Positions 11,781 to 22,492 of a stretch of 64,000 nucleotides of DNA are shown piece by piece (within the stretch, counting starts at the first letter, position 1; each line of letters opens with the position of its first letter). A program made the translations under genes and the position numbers. The stretch is taken from contig JAPJBO010000334.1 in the NCBI GenBank assembly GCA_030068145.1, positions 124,001-188,000 on the forward strand. Reading direction: 5' to 3'. Source of the stretch: Diplonema papillatum (Eukaryota; Euglenozoa; Diplonemea; Diplonemida; Diplonemidae). The notes under the pieces were generated by a model, which had not been told where the DNA came from, searched no databases, and saw nothing but the letters and a program-made list of their open reading frames with translations.

Positions 11781-12091
11781 CGACGCATTCGAAACGTCGG
11801 GGGAAAATCTTAGTTTAATGTTTAGGCAGAGCACTGCCTCGCATGCATGTTTGATGCTAGCATTCAGTCTTCGTCGCGACGCATTCGAAACGTCGGGGGG
11901 GAAACTTAGTTTAATGTTTAGGCAGAACACTGCCTCGCATGCATGTTTGATGCTAGCATCAAGTCTTCGTCGCGACGCATTCGAAACGTCGGGGGAAAAC
12001 TTAGTTTAATGTTTAGGCAGAACGCTGCCTCGCATGCATGTTTGATTCTAGCATCAAGTCTTCGTCGCGACGCATTCGAAACGTCGGGGGA
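11781..12091 (+). repeat. R9 tandem array, 3.2 units of about 96 bp
   Basis: Units begin at 11781, 11877, 11973 and 12068. Each holds several short palindromes: GGCAGAGCACTGCC, GCATGC and GATGCTAGCATC. Single copies of the unit's core occur at 5.96, 23.16 and 50.86 kb. Confidence 0.9.
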
Positions 12092-14645
12092 AGGAAGGTT
12101 GCAGTGCCGACCCGGGAAAGTTGAACGAACCCAACCAAGGAAGCATGCACACGGAGGAAGATCCCCCGTGCACAGAGAGGTCTATTCCCTCTGCGCACGC
12201 GCCTTCCCCCGGAAGCAGATTCCTCGTTAAGTTCCTCCCCCCGAGAGGTCAAAATATTTCGTTTTCAAGCAAGGTCTCGGAAATCCGGAACGAAAACTGT
12301 AAAACCCGCTGACGCACAGGGCGCTTTCTTGCACTGGCCGGGAGGCAGCCTTGGGCTGCGTTCTTCGGAGTGTTACCTGTACTAATTAGGGTCGTTTTCA
12401 CTAGACTATTTCGAGTTTCAAGAGCTGGTATTTTTTGAGTCTCCGGTTGACCGTTGTGCTACTTTACTACTATTTTTGGGTTCTACAGTTTTAGTACGGA
12501 CGTTCCTCAAATCTGTGAATTCTCACACTTTCGTAACTGTATAACTCCCTGGCTTAAAGTACCGGTTGAGGACTGCGGGAGATGTTGCTTGTGTCGTGAT
12601 ATTTTTCAGCTATTTACCACCGGGCAACCTATTTATTCTTGTATTCGCGCGCAGACTAGCTCGTCCAGTGCGCAGCACAGCCACGTGACCACGGATTTCA
12701 TCCGGTGGTACCATATGCCAATACTGGACGGTGATGGTCGGAGATAACACCCGCTGCCACTGTACCCTACTGTAAAGCCTTAGGACTAACAGGAGGTGAT
12801 TACGAGGCGTGAAAGTGTACCGACATGTGGCCGTCTGGTTGTAGCATAAGGGGTGCCCTCGTCACCTGGCAAAGCTTCTTTCCGTTCTGCTTCCATCCCC
12901 GAGTGGATGATTCGCCAGCAGACCGCCTTTTTTTTTTTTGCAGAATTCGTACGCGAAAACAACATAGCGATGTCGCACCGTTGCTCTGTTGTCTTCGTGT
13001 CGACCACAGGTCGCACAATTGGGTGGATATTTCGTCCGTTTGTTTTAGAGTGAAAGTTCGCTTGAAACTCCGGGGTTTTGAAGTCTCCGGGTGACCTTCG
13101 TCAATATGGGAAGGTGGTGACACGAGGTAAGAGAATCGGAATTCGTTGTTGGTCATTGGTGGTTTCGGCCATTATCCACATACCTTACTTACGGTAGGCC
13201 CGGTGCCGTGGTGGCGACTGTCGGTCTTCTTGGTACCGTATGACCGTCTCTTTTCGTGAATCTTTGGTGGGGTTTCCAAATGCGTCGCCTTGCAGGGGTT
13301 ATGTCAGGACGCATTCCGCAGAACGAGACCATTCCCCGGGTTTATACTGAGCCAATTCCCTGCCCGATCAAATAAAAAAAATGTTGTGGAGCGTAATCGA
13401 GCAAATAATCAAGCGGGAACGAGTTTAATCGCCGCGTAACTGAGCCCAGGTCGTCTCTCAGGGGGCAGGTGAATTGGCTCAAGTTCCCGGGGTTTGCCGT
13501 CAGCTCCTATCAGGTTTCTCAAAGTGCGCTGTCGTTTACATGCGGGCTGAACAGAACTTACCGTTTATTTCGTTTCCGGAAGCCGGCCGTACCTTCACCC
13601 CCCGGTCAGTCGTGGCTTTTTCCTCGTTATTTCCTGTGAGCCGTTTGTGGCTTATTTTTTCGTTGTTGCGCCGATGTGAATGTGGCTTCGTTCCATTTTC
13701 TAGAGCCTTCTTTCTTTTTTCGCCGTTTCAAGGACGATATTTATAAGCTGGCTTGGAATGTGTTTTCTTGTGGTGAACCTTCGTCGTCTGTTCTGTTCGT
13801 TGCCTTCTCAAGAAAATGAAAACTTGTGCTGGTGTGGGAGGCCCTCTTGCCTACACTTCAAAGGCCCGAAGGAGAAGGTATCCGAGTAGAGTTGTTTGCC
13901 TTCTAATTGAACTGGAGGCAGCTTTCATAGCAAAAGACCGTTTATTCACACTACTAGCACCCACACGCAAACCTGAAAACAGCATCGAAGCGCTCCCGCT
14001 TCGACGGCAGTGTTTCAGGAAAAGAGTGCGTAAACAACAGCCAGATACTCACACGCTCACGTCAATACCACTCAAGAGCGGCTATGACACGCATTGGACA
14101 CATTATAGATAGATCGTTGTTGTACATGAACCACGTGAATTGGCATGTAAAAGCACAGTCATGCTGCGAAACCGCTGGTGCTTTCGATGGTTTTGCGAGT
14201 GAGAAAGCGAAATCGAAGAACCGCGTCTCCGGCCGGTACGGAGCTGGAAAGATGCTTTCGTCCTTGGGACCCATCGGCCCAGCCTACCGGCTTTGTGGAT
14301 ATTTGGGGGGGACAAGGGGGACCCTCCTAGCCGGGGCTGAAGGGCTCATATCGGTCCGCCGGACATCGCAGTTCCATTTTCCTGCGCTAGCGAAACAGGA
14401 AAAGCCTTTTTTTGTGTTGCCGGCTTCTCTTTTGTGTTTTAGACTATTTCTTCGGCTTTTTGGGGTGAAGGCTCGCTTGAAACTTTTTGTATTTCCGACG
14501 ATCCCGCGGGACGTACAGATTGGTGTGTTAAGACTGTTTTTTAGACTGTTTCTTTGTATTAAGCGGTCGGGGTTCGAGCTAAAGTTTTTTTGTTCAGCGA
14601 GATGATTCCACGCTGCCCAGTCTTCTCCTCGAAGACTGAAACTAG
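12092..14645. other. Gene-free stretch
   Basis: Contains a half R4 at about 12425-12456 and a full R4 at 13041-13097. A TTGGCTCAAG string is at 13472-13481. I see no exon, RNA gene or other repeat family. Confidence 0.45.
13041..13097 (+). repeat. R4 motif
   Basis: A well-preserved copy: TTTTAGAGTGAAAGTTCGCT, then ACTCCGGGG and AAGTCTCCGGGTGACC. Confidence 0.75.
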
Positions 14646-14874
14646 AACCCTGGCGGTGACATCGCGTTGCACTTCGACAACGTGGCGCACCGTGTCCTTG
14701 AAGAGGCGGCCCTTGCCCCTCGTGTCCGAAGCACAAACTGCGGTGCAGGAGTGGGGCTCAGCAGCAACAACCTCCCACCCCGCCTCCCCTTCCCGAGACG
14801 GCTTTCCGCTGACGTAGAACCCGCACTCATCTTCACTGCGCCGCCATCAGGGGATGTCTGCTCTCACGGATTCT
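14646..14874 (+). CDS. Possible galectin-like exon (orphan, plus strand)
   Basis: A plus-strand frame opens directly after an acceptor-like CTAG and reads NPGGDIALHFDNVAH, with a fair G/C bias in third positions, up to a donor-like T|GTAAAC. GDIALHF and a later LPF stretch recall the carbohydrate-binding sandwich of galectins, where GDIALHFNPR is typical, but the key WG and N-R residues are not evident. It could be a remnant, a different beta-sandwich protein, or chance. No neighbouring exon was found. Confidence 0.25.
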
Positions 14875-15523
14875 GTAAACACAAACTGCGGACCTGCTGT
14901 GCGTGCAGCGCTTTTTTCCGACGAAAACGGGGGTGTCCTGAGACCAGTTTTTTTTTGTGGAACGCTGCTTGATTCTTCGCGGCGTACTGACTCGCATCGA
15001 TCGAGTGGTTTCTTGGGCGGAGGGTAACTCGGTGCGAGCAGGTTCCTTATGTGAACCAGCGGGAGTGGCCTTCTTGCCCTTGTTGTAGCATTGTACTCGT
15101 TCACATGACTTCGTCGCAGTGAAGAGACTCCAGCTGATCTTCTTCGCAGAAAGGTCTGCGAATCCCGGCTGTGAAAGAAGGTAAACGGGGGGGACTTAGG
15201 TAAGCATTTGCATACAGTCCAATCGATTTATGAAGAAAAAGAGGAAGAAAGCACTGGTAAGCATTTGCCTACAGCCAAATCGATTTATGACGATAAAGAG
15301 GAAGAAGGCACTCAGGGCAGATATCCCTGGCGCCTGATTTGCAGCTGGCGGCCTCCGAGTATCTCCTACAAAGCAGGCGCTTGACTCAATCAAAAGAACA
15401 CTTTCCGGAATTGGTGGTGCTTGCGCTGATAAAACGACGAAATAGGACGATAAACATCAACTGGTGAGCAAGGGATCGAATGGTGGCAAAAAAGCTTGCA
15501 CTCTAAAAATGATCAGGCAAGAT

Positions 15524-15582
15524 ATTTTTAGAGTTAAAGTTTGCTTGAAATTCCGGGGTTTTAGGGTCTCCGTGTGACCGTT
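15524..15582 (+). repeat. R4 motif
   Basis: TTTTTAGAGTTAAAGTTTGC through GGTCTCCGTGTGACCGTTC; close match to the 19.6-kb copy. Confidence 0.75.
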
Positions 15583-15628
15583 CTATTTTTTATTTTTGTT
15601 TGCAGACCACAAACCTCTTTGGGGGAGG

Positions 15629-15847
15629 AAATACTCGAGGGGCTGCCCTGTGCTTACTTCGAAGGAGGCTAGAGGGGGAGAAACAATACAACTACAAAAT
15701 GGGTCTTTTTTGTTGAACGCTTACGCCCGCCACTGAACCCAGATTCACCTGTGTTTCGTGTGGGCTACAGCACATTTACCTCCTTTGATCTTTTGCAACT
15801 GGCAGCCTCCTCAAGTATTTCCTACAAAGCAGGTGCTTATACAAAAA
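15629..15847 (+). repeat. R1 repeat, full length
   Basis: AAATACTCGAGGGGCTGCCC to GTGCTTATACAAAAAA. The left end and the CCTCAAGTATTT near the right end form an inverted pair. Confidence 0.9.
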
Positions 15848-16266
15848 ATAACAGCTGACTCCGCCGTTCATGCCCGCTTGATTGGGCGTTTCCTTCTGCA
15901 AAGATGCACACATAGATGTCCGGAAATGTTCCCAACTGCGCATATTTTTTGATGATGAAAGAGAAAAGAAAAAGAAAAGAACTATGCGACCAGCGAAACA
16001 AAACTGTTGCCGGGGGGAATGCGCTTGCGCGAAGAATTGGAGCGAGAGTTCTGTGCACTCCGTTGGTAAGCCGCTCGGGCAAAAAGACTTTCACACCCGA
16101 CGTGTAGACTGCACCCCCAAAAAAAAAGGGACAAGGTCCTTCCGTAGCTGCAGTGGCAGGGTTTGGTCGGGAGAAGCAATGGGAGAAAGAACTTGTTGAC
16201 GGTTGGTCAGCGCTGGGGCTGAAGAGGTTGCTTGGGCGGGGAAGGAAATGAGGGGCGGGGGGTTGG

Positions 16267-16461
16267 GGATTGCAAGGAACGTGCTCAGAATGGATACGGG
16301 CTCGACACCCGCACTGGTCCCGTCTGCGGCCGGTGTTGTCGGTCTTTTTAGGCCACGGACACACTAAGGCGGACCATCGTCAGCGCGGAACCTGAGCGTC
16401 TGCAGACAGGACGGCGGCGTGAGTCTGATTTGTCTGGCGGCTGTTCGTAGCTCTCACAAGC
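16267..16461 (+). repeat. R10 repeat
   Basis: GGATTGCAAGGAACGTGCT through CGCACTGGTCCCGTCTGC and GGCGGACCATCGTCAGCGCG to the CTGTTCGTAGCTC end. Related copies at 48.8, 50.9 and 57.6 kb. Confidence 0.75.
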
Positions 16462-16587
16462 AGTGGGGGGGGGGAGGGAAGGGCGGCTGTTCCTTTGCCT
16501 CCACGGTTCAGGTGGCGCACACATGCTGGGCATAAAGGGCGGGCTTCGCTCACGAAAGCAAAACGGAGCGTGCGGGAGAAGAACTGT

Positions 16588-16901
16588 GAAAATGGGTTTT
16601 TGCCTAGAGGCTTTTCGCGTTGTTCCGCAGATGCTTTGAGCTATCTTTGTATCTATGCTTTTCAGTCGTCTTTTTAACCATGGTTAAGTGCGCAAATGGT
16701 GTCAGCCAAAGCTGATAATTCGGCGCCACGTTATGAAAGTACCCGAGGTTCCGCCCAGTGCCAATTTCGATACGAAGGCGGGAGAGGGCAGAAACGAGCG
16801 GCAAAACGCGAAAACAGGTCCACAACAGCATCTTGCCTGCTGACGACCTCTCAGAAAATCGTTCTCAATCACGAAAGATCAGCAAGAAGTCGTCTTGTTG
16901 C

Positions 16902-16933
<32 letters not shown>

Positions 16934-17200
16934 TTGTTTTCGTTTTTTTTAGTGGGGTGTCATTTGCATGCAAATGAGGACCACGCTACCGCAAACACCA
17001 CAAAAAGAAAACTCGTGCCATGACAATTTGCGATTATCCCTGTCAACTTGATGACCATGGCCAGTGTAAAAGAAATGTGAAAACGGGTTTTTGCCTAGAG
17101 GCTTTTCGTGTTATTTTGCAAATGCTTTGAGCTATCTTTGTGGCTGTGCTTTCAGTCGTCTTCTTATCTATGGTTAAGTGCGCAAATGGTGTCAGCCGCC
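16588..17200 (+). repeat. Direct repeat pair of about 125 bp, spaced by about 360 bp
   Basis: The segment GGGTTTTTGCCTAGAGGCTT to GCGCAAATGGTGTCAGCC appears at 16588-16712 and again at 17072-17200. Between them are a poly-T run (16903-16932) and the palindrome CATTTGCATGCAAATG. Confidence 0.85.
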
Positions 17201-18180
17201 GACGTTATGTTTGTTTAGCATTGAGTTCTTCTAAGTACATGAACCACATGGATTCGCATGCACAGCGGCTGCCAAACATCCCGTGGCACCGCGCAAGGTG
17301 GTAAAACGCTCTTTTGTTTTCTTTTCTAGCGTTATTTGTGGATTTTCGGTAAAGGGCCAACCCTTCCTTCCAATAGAGAACAACGAAACGACTGCATCAT
17401 TCGGGGGCCGTGGACACATGGGTCATGAGGACGTCAATCCGCCACCACTTCAGGTCTCTGCGAACGCATCGCCCACTATTACCATTCATCGGTTGCAGGG
17501 ACTGTTAACCCCTCTTTTCAAAGTTCTTTGCATCTTTCCGTCACTGCTCGTGACAATCGGCCCACTCCGGATGCAACAGTCGTGACGGCTTCCGCGCAAG
17601 GGTGGTTCCTGCTCCTCCTCTCGGGCAAGAACTGCGGCCTGAAATCGACCACGGCTTCGTTGAATCTCCGGGTTGCCGGGACACGGGCATTTGGCCAAAA
17701 AAGAGAAGTCGCTTCCGAAAACTTCGTCTGGCCAAAAAAAAAAAAAAAAACGTTCGCTTTCTTCTTCAAAACGGTAAGGGTCCTCTGAGAGTCCTCTGAG
17801 GGCCGGGTATTGCTTGGCAGAGTATCCGCCATTGTTTCTGAGAGTTGCTTCGTTTCCGTTTTCGGGGTCTTCGGTCTTCTTTAGAGTGAGTGTTCGCTGG
17901 ATGTCTTCTCGTTCATTGGGAAAGGTTTTGGAGGGAGACGCCACGTCTCGACACCGAAGGGAATCGGTGGCCGTGACGCAGCAATACCGAGCACGTGTGA
18001 AGCTAGCCCCGTGCCGCAGGCTTTCCCTGGGTGCTTTTGCTCGCAATAAGGAGAGGTGTCGCCGCTCACCTACCGGATCCATCTTGGAGGGGCCCCAGGC
18101 CAGATCCAGCTGCTGCCCCTAGAAGAAGAGGGCAGAAAAAAAGAAGGGGAAAATAGGGTGGCGCCTCCTTTTTGTTAGTG
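17201..18180. other. Gene-free stretch
   Basis: Contains a worn R5 relative on the minus strand at about 17985-18115 and a partial R4 at about 17880. A minus frame near 17540-17690 has mild third-position bias, but no splice signals support it as an exon. Confidence 0.4.
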
Positions 18181-18268
18181 CGCACTAGCGGAACTCACCT
18201 GGCTTCGGACTAAGTTTCATGTAGTACGCTGCCAACTACAAAATTTGGTATCAACAATGCATTGCTGA
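18181..18268 (+). repeat. R8 repeat copy
   Basis: CACTAGCGGAACTCACCTGG, then GTACGCTGCCAACTAC and CAACAATGCATTG. It abuts the R2 copy that follows. Confidence 0.75.
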
Positions 18269-18273
18269 CGCAA

Positions 18274-18550
18274 GACGTAGCTCCGAATGGAAGGAAGAAA
18301 TATAGAGGTAGAAGGCCAAATACAATACAAACACAATCTGATTGTTCTTCGCTTACATCGCCGTGTGTTGTTTTCTTACTCAGGACTTTGACCTGTTGTG
18401 TTTGTGTGATTTTTCGTGTAGGGGGTAGACCCACATGACCTCACGTCCGTTCAACACGTGGTTCGGTAGTTACAGCACTTGGGAACCCTTCGGTGTGTTT
18501 GTCTGGCAGATTCGTCGAGCATTTCCTTCCAAGCCGGCGCTTACGTAAGA
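18274..18550 (+). repeat. R2 repeat, nearly full length
   Basis: The first few bases of the left end are missing; the rest runs through CATGACCTCACGTCCGTTCA to GAGCATTTCCTTCC and GGCGCTTACGTAA. Confidence 0.85.
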
Positions 18551-19142
18551 TAAGAGCTCGTCACTCGCACAACCGCGACTGATACAAAACTAATGATGAT
18601 GATGGGAAAAGAGAGTTGTTTTCGTTGAACGCAGTGCCTGATCGTTTTTACGTAAAGCTGGATTCAGGACGCAAGCGAAAACGCCACGGTTTGCGGAGAC
18701 AAGCTTCTCATTTCCTCCAACATTTCGTCTGGTAAAAGAAAAACGGGGAAAGAAATGCGTAGTTTTGTTAGAGGTGAGGCGGACGACTACATAAACGAGC
18801 ACTCTCCGCACACTGTGTGACCTGAGCAACGAACCAAGAGAATAGTTGAGTGCAGCTCTTGACAAAGATACATGGAAAACAGAAGGTGTTTTTATTAGCG
18901 TTATATGTGGATTAGAAGGTCGGTATTTTAAAGTCTCCGGTTGACCGTAGAGGCTTGGGTATGGTGGGGGGTTGAGAAAAGTGAAAGAGTGCGACTCGTT
19001 TCGGGTGTTGTGTCACTCCGTTGTGAAACCTTGTGAAGTCCCCTAACGTGTTTAGAGGGTGCTTGGGTTTGGGTAGGGTGTGGTCGTTCTGCTGCGGCGT
19101 GAAAAGCCAGGAAGTTTCGACGCTAATCTTCGACTCTTGATT

Positions 19143-19285
19143 TATTCTTCGCTTTTTCTCACGAACGGGGGGGTCGGTCCTGCTTTTGGCTTTGTAGGTT
19201 CTCCCGACTCCCCAATTCGTGGTTAGCACAAACTCAAGAGGTCTAGTCAACTATTCCCTGCAGTATTGGCATACTTTCAAAAAAC
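19143..19285 (+). repeat. Dispersed duplicate of 55970-56112
   Basis: TTCTTCGCTTTTTCTCACGA to the CCCTGCAGTATT end matches the second site with only a few differences, in the same orientation. Confidence 0.85.
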
Positions 19286-19640
19286 AAATGAAGCCCCTCC
19301 CAGAAAAAACAACACAAAAAAAACGGCATAACATAACGCTTTATGAGAGAGGAAAAAAAGAAATGCGTAGTTCTGGTGGAAGAACTGACGGGGTGGCGCG
19401 AGGAAGCAAGAAGAAAAGGAGAAAAATGAAGCGCGTCTGTTGGTAACGTCCGTCGTTACCCAACCTTTGCTTTTTGGCGGTGCCATTTGCGACGGTCCTC
19501 TATTATCCCAGCAGCAGCAACACACGGTTGGTGTGGACATCGCCGTTGTTAGATTAATTCTCTAGCTAGACCAGCAACCGAATGCGCTGGCTTCTGGCGG
19601 AAGGAGGGGACAGGAAGACGTTTGCTTCTGCTTACCTTTG

Positions 19641-19699
19641 TTTTTTGGAGTTAAAGTTCGCTTGAAATACCGGGGTTTTAGGGTCTCCGTGTGACCGTT
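19641..19699 (+). repeat. R4 motif
   Basis: GGAGTTAAAGTTCGCTTGAA followed by CCGGGGTTTTAGGGTCTCCG; one of the least diverged copies. Confidence 0.75.
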
Positions 19700-20336
19700 C
19701 ATGAATGGGTTCTCTTAGAGCAAGAAAGGGCTTTATGGTTACGGATTGTATATTTAGTGCATGCTTTCGTTATGGGTTATGGCTAGCCATATCCGGGACT
19801 GTTTGTGACCGACACCGAGTACATTCCTTCGTGGAGTGTAATCTTGGGCCCCCCACGTTCTACAAGTTGAGCAGGGGTTGCCTTGTAGCCCGTACCGGTC
19901 TGTTGTCCGCGTTTTTATGTATTTTCTCGTAGAGTAGTGCTTTTTTGATGGGACTTTGGGATTTGGCCGGGGGGAATGGGGTACCTAAACGGTACCGAGT
20001 ATCTTTTTAAGTGACGCCACTGTTTCCAGCAACTTTTTAGTGGCCGATGTATGTGTTTTTTTATTTTATTTCGGGCGATGAAAGCTCGAAGCATTGGGTT
20101 GGCTGGGGCTGCTAGTGCGCTTCGTTGCTGTGCCGGGTTGCATTGTCGAGGGGTGGCGGCGCTGTATACTGCTCGGGGACCCGCCTGTTTTCAATTGCAG
20201 CCACGCTTCGGAGTATTTCGAGATTCCCAACGAAATGCGTAGTTTCAGCGTTTATTGTGGTTTAGAGGTGCGGTGTTTTAGGGTCTCCGGTTGACCTTTG
20301 AGGCTGTGGGGCGGGTACTATGCTGCCAAAACTTGC

Positions 20337-20575
20337 CGAAATACAGGTAGAAAGCAAAACCCTCTTGCATGCCGCTCATGAGGCTTTTGCAGGGCATCCG
20401 GTATCAGGGAAAGTAGGGTTGTATTGAACGCTGTACTGGGCCTACCCGACATTGGCAAGCGTGTCACATTGGACCAGCCGTTGGGTGGTATTCATGAGGG
20501 GCTTCACATACACTCAAGCGAGGTTCGTTCCTTCACAAAACAGCGGGGTCTCCGAGCCTTGAAAATCAAAAATCT
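20337..20575 (+). mobile_element. Fossil fragment of an LTR retroelement (Ty3/gypsy-type integrase region)
   Basis: A short plus-strand stretch resembles the zinc-binding start of a Ty3/gypsy-type integrase (a histidine pair with AGHP spacing followed by an aromatic-rich strand). It is broken, isolated, with no LTRs or other parts beside it, and looks old. The call is by eye and modest. Confidence 0.4.
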
Positions 20576-21187
20576 AAATCAATTTAGTAGCAGCGGCGGC
20601 GGGGAGGGGACGTTCCGTGACAGGTGGCGTTTGAAATTCGTTGTGTTTAGACTTGTTTCTTTGTGCTAAAGCGGTCGGGGTTTTGAATATGGAACTCCGT
20701 TTTGCAGTTTTCCTTGTCAGACTGAACGATCGCTTGGAGACGCCGGTTTTCTTTTTCAAATTGCTCCTGTTTGAAGTATTGGTGTTTTCACTCGCTGTCC
20801 CGACAGCCCAACCTTTCAATCAGTCTTTCTTCTTTTTGTTTGGAAAGTCGGCTTATTAAAGTCTCCGATTGACATGCGAGGCAGAATTTTCTAGTGTGAG
20901 AAAGTCACTTGAACCCTTCTGTGTGTTTCCGGCAATTCTCGACGCCGGGGCGACGTTTTGTTTTGATTGGAGCTCGAAGTATTTGGCCAAGGCTCTTGTT
21001 CCCCAACGCAAACGAAAGGGAGCGCCAATGCACATTCACCCAACTTGGCCTCAAGGTCGTCACCTTCTCCGTCAGCAGATATTTTGCTTGCGCTCTTGGG
21101 AACCCGTACAACTAAGTCCCGAATAACGTTTCCAATTGACGGGGAAAGGCGGAGGGTTTCCTTTCGTTTCTTCCTTGCCTTTGGTGC
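20576..21187. other. Gene-free stretch
   Basis: Contains R4-related pieces at about 20640-20875. No exon recognised. Confidence 0.4.
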
Positions 21188-21452
21188 CAGGGAAAGCCTG
21201 CTACACGGGAGCCAAGCTTCACGTGTTCGGCGGTCCTGCAGAGCCACGGGCCTACGGGTCAAGTGGTTTCCAATTTCCCAGACTAAAGCATCAAGGCGTG
21301 GCGCACCTTGGGGCTTGGCGCTTGCGCTGAACACAAGCTCGTCGAGACGGTCAGCCACAGGGCAGAGCGGACGGGGTTGTGGCACTGTGCTGCCTCCGAC
21401 TCAGGCCTTGCAAGCTGTGTTTGACCGTCACGTTCCTGGACCAGGAGCGGCC
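21188..21452 (+). repeat. R5 repeat, full length
   Basis: GGGAAAGCCTGCTACACGGG through CATCAAGGCGTGGCGCACCT and GGTTGTGGCACTGTGCTGCC to ACGTTCCTGGACCAGGAGCG, followed by a T/C-rich run. Confidence 0.9.
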
Positions 21453-22270
21453 TTTTTCTTCTTCTTTTCTTTCTTCCTTGCTTTCGAAACGCCCGAGCAT
21501 GTGAGACTGCGAGTGGTCTGAGGCTTCGAAATCCACAACTTCGCTTCTGCGTTCGCGGCTGTCGCCTCACCGACGCTCAATTAGCCGATAAAACTGCACA
21601 CAAAACCCCGCAGACCTCCCGGGCAGTGTCCAAGAGCCATCGCAGGGGATTCCCGCGTGAACGGCGTTTTATCGATGCGCCCCATCGGGGTTTACTACTA
21701 CTTTTTCTGATTCTTCTTCTGTGTTCGGTCTCGGGTGCCTCATTTTGGAGTCAAAGCTAGATTGAAGCTCCGGAGGGGAAAGTCGAAGTTGGACGGTAGC
21801 GCCTTGTTGTCTCAAAGTATGCGGTGTGAGTGAGCACTCTTTCTTTTCAGAGTGAAAGATGTAAAAGGGGGGATGGCCGAAAAATAGTAGTTATTTGACA
21901 CACGTCTGGTTGTCTAAAAACACTACCACTATGTGATCCTGCTACTGTTCGGCTACCCGGAACTTTTTTATCATTCGACAAATCGAATCATAACACAGAG
22001 GTGTTATGATTCGAACCCCCTCTTTAAGCCGGTCCACCTTCTCCCACTCAACAGGACTGAAGACGCGGGATGAACCGAGAGCTGACTTAAGGTGTCCGAG
22101 TGATCGCTCATCAGATCCCACAAAGGGTGTCGGTTCATCTTGACAGCAGGACGGTGGTCATGGAAGTCGGCTTCCGATAATGAGTGTGTAACAACTCACC
22201 TGCCGAATGCACCGGTCCCGAAAATGGATGATGCTCGAACGATCCACCCTTACTTGGCCGCGTACTGGTA
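21453..22270. other. Gene-free stretch with an R7 element
   Basis: Contains a partial R4 near 21750 and R7 at 21886-22024. A strong donor-like CAG|GTGAGT on the minus strand near 22200 lies downstream of the mitochondrial-type ORF and could belong to its gene. Confidence 0.4.
21886..22024. repeat. R7 fold-back element
   Basis: Has CTGCTACTGTTCGGCTACCC, then ATTCGACAAATCGAAT and a second inverted pair around ACAGAGGTGTTATGATTCG. Same architecture as the copies at 28.9 and 57.7 kb. Confidence 0.7.
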
Positions 22271-22492
22271 TCACAAAGCCAGGCGTGCGTAGGAGTGCAT
22301 GGTCCACGCCGCGAAGTCGTTGGCGTGAGCCTCGATGGCGCGTGGATGAGTGCAGATCTCGAAGCCGGCGGAGCGGGCGGCGCCGGGCGCTTCGGGCGGC
22401 GTCGCCCTGAGGCTCAGGCACGGGCTGCCGCCTGCGCGGCGGCGCAGCGCCAGCCGCGTGGCGTGAGACAGCGACACGGCGGCTGCGCGCAT
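22271..22492 (-). CDS. Small protein with mitochondrial-type presequence, unrecognised
   Basis: A 73-codon frame starting MRAAAVSLSHATRLALRRR has almost exclusively G or C in third positions. The first 40 or so residues are rich in Arg, Ala and Ser and lack acidic residues, as in mitochondrial presequences. The remainder reads FEICTHPRAIEAHANDFAAW and ends ARLAL at a TGA. After that TGA the same frame continues with six G/C-ending codons (YQYAAK) to a TAA. A worn copy lacking the first coding part is at 58.25-58.44 kb on the plus strand. I do not recognise the family. It may be one exon of a longer gene. Confidence 0.6.
   Translation of the reverse strand: MRAAAVSLSHATRLALRRRAGGSPCLSLRATPPEAPGAARSAGFEICTHPRAIEAHANDFAAWTMHSYARLAL

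Larger units (their letters stand above)
14875..16266. other. Gene-free stretch with R1, R3 and R4 pieces
   Basis: Holds an R1 3' end at about 15330-15385, a piece of R3 from about 15405, R4 at 15524-15582 and R1 at 15629-15847. No coding signal. Confidence 0.5.
18551..20336. other. Gene-free stretch
   Basis: Contains a half R4 at 18925-18950, a duplicated 143-bp segment at 19143-19285 (second copy at 55970-56112), R4 at 19641-19699 and a half R4 at about 20268-20300. No coding signal. Confidence 0.45.

Noticed and set aside
17540-17690. Minus-strand exon with mild third-position bias
   Set aside because: No acceptor or donor fits and no family resemblance; left as unassigned.
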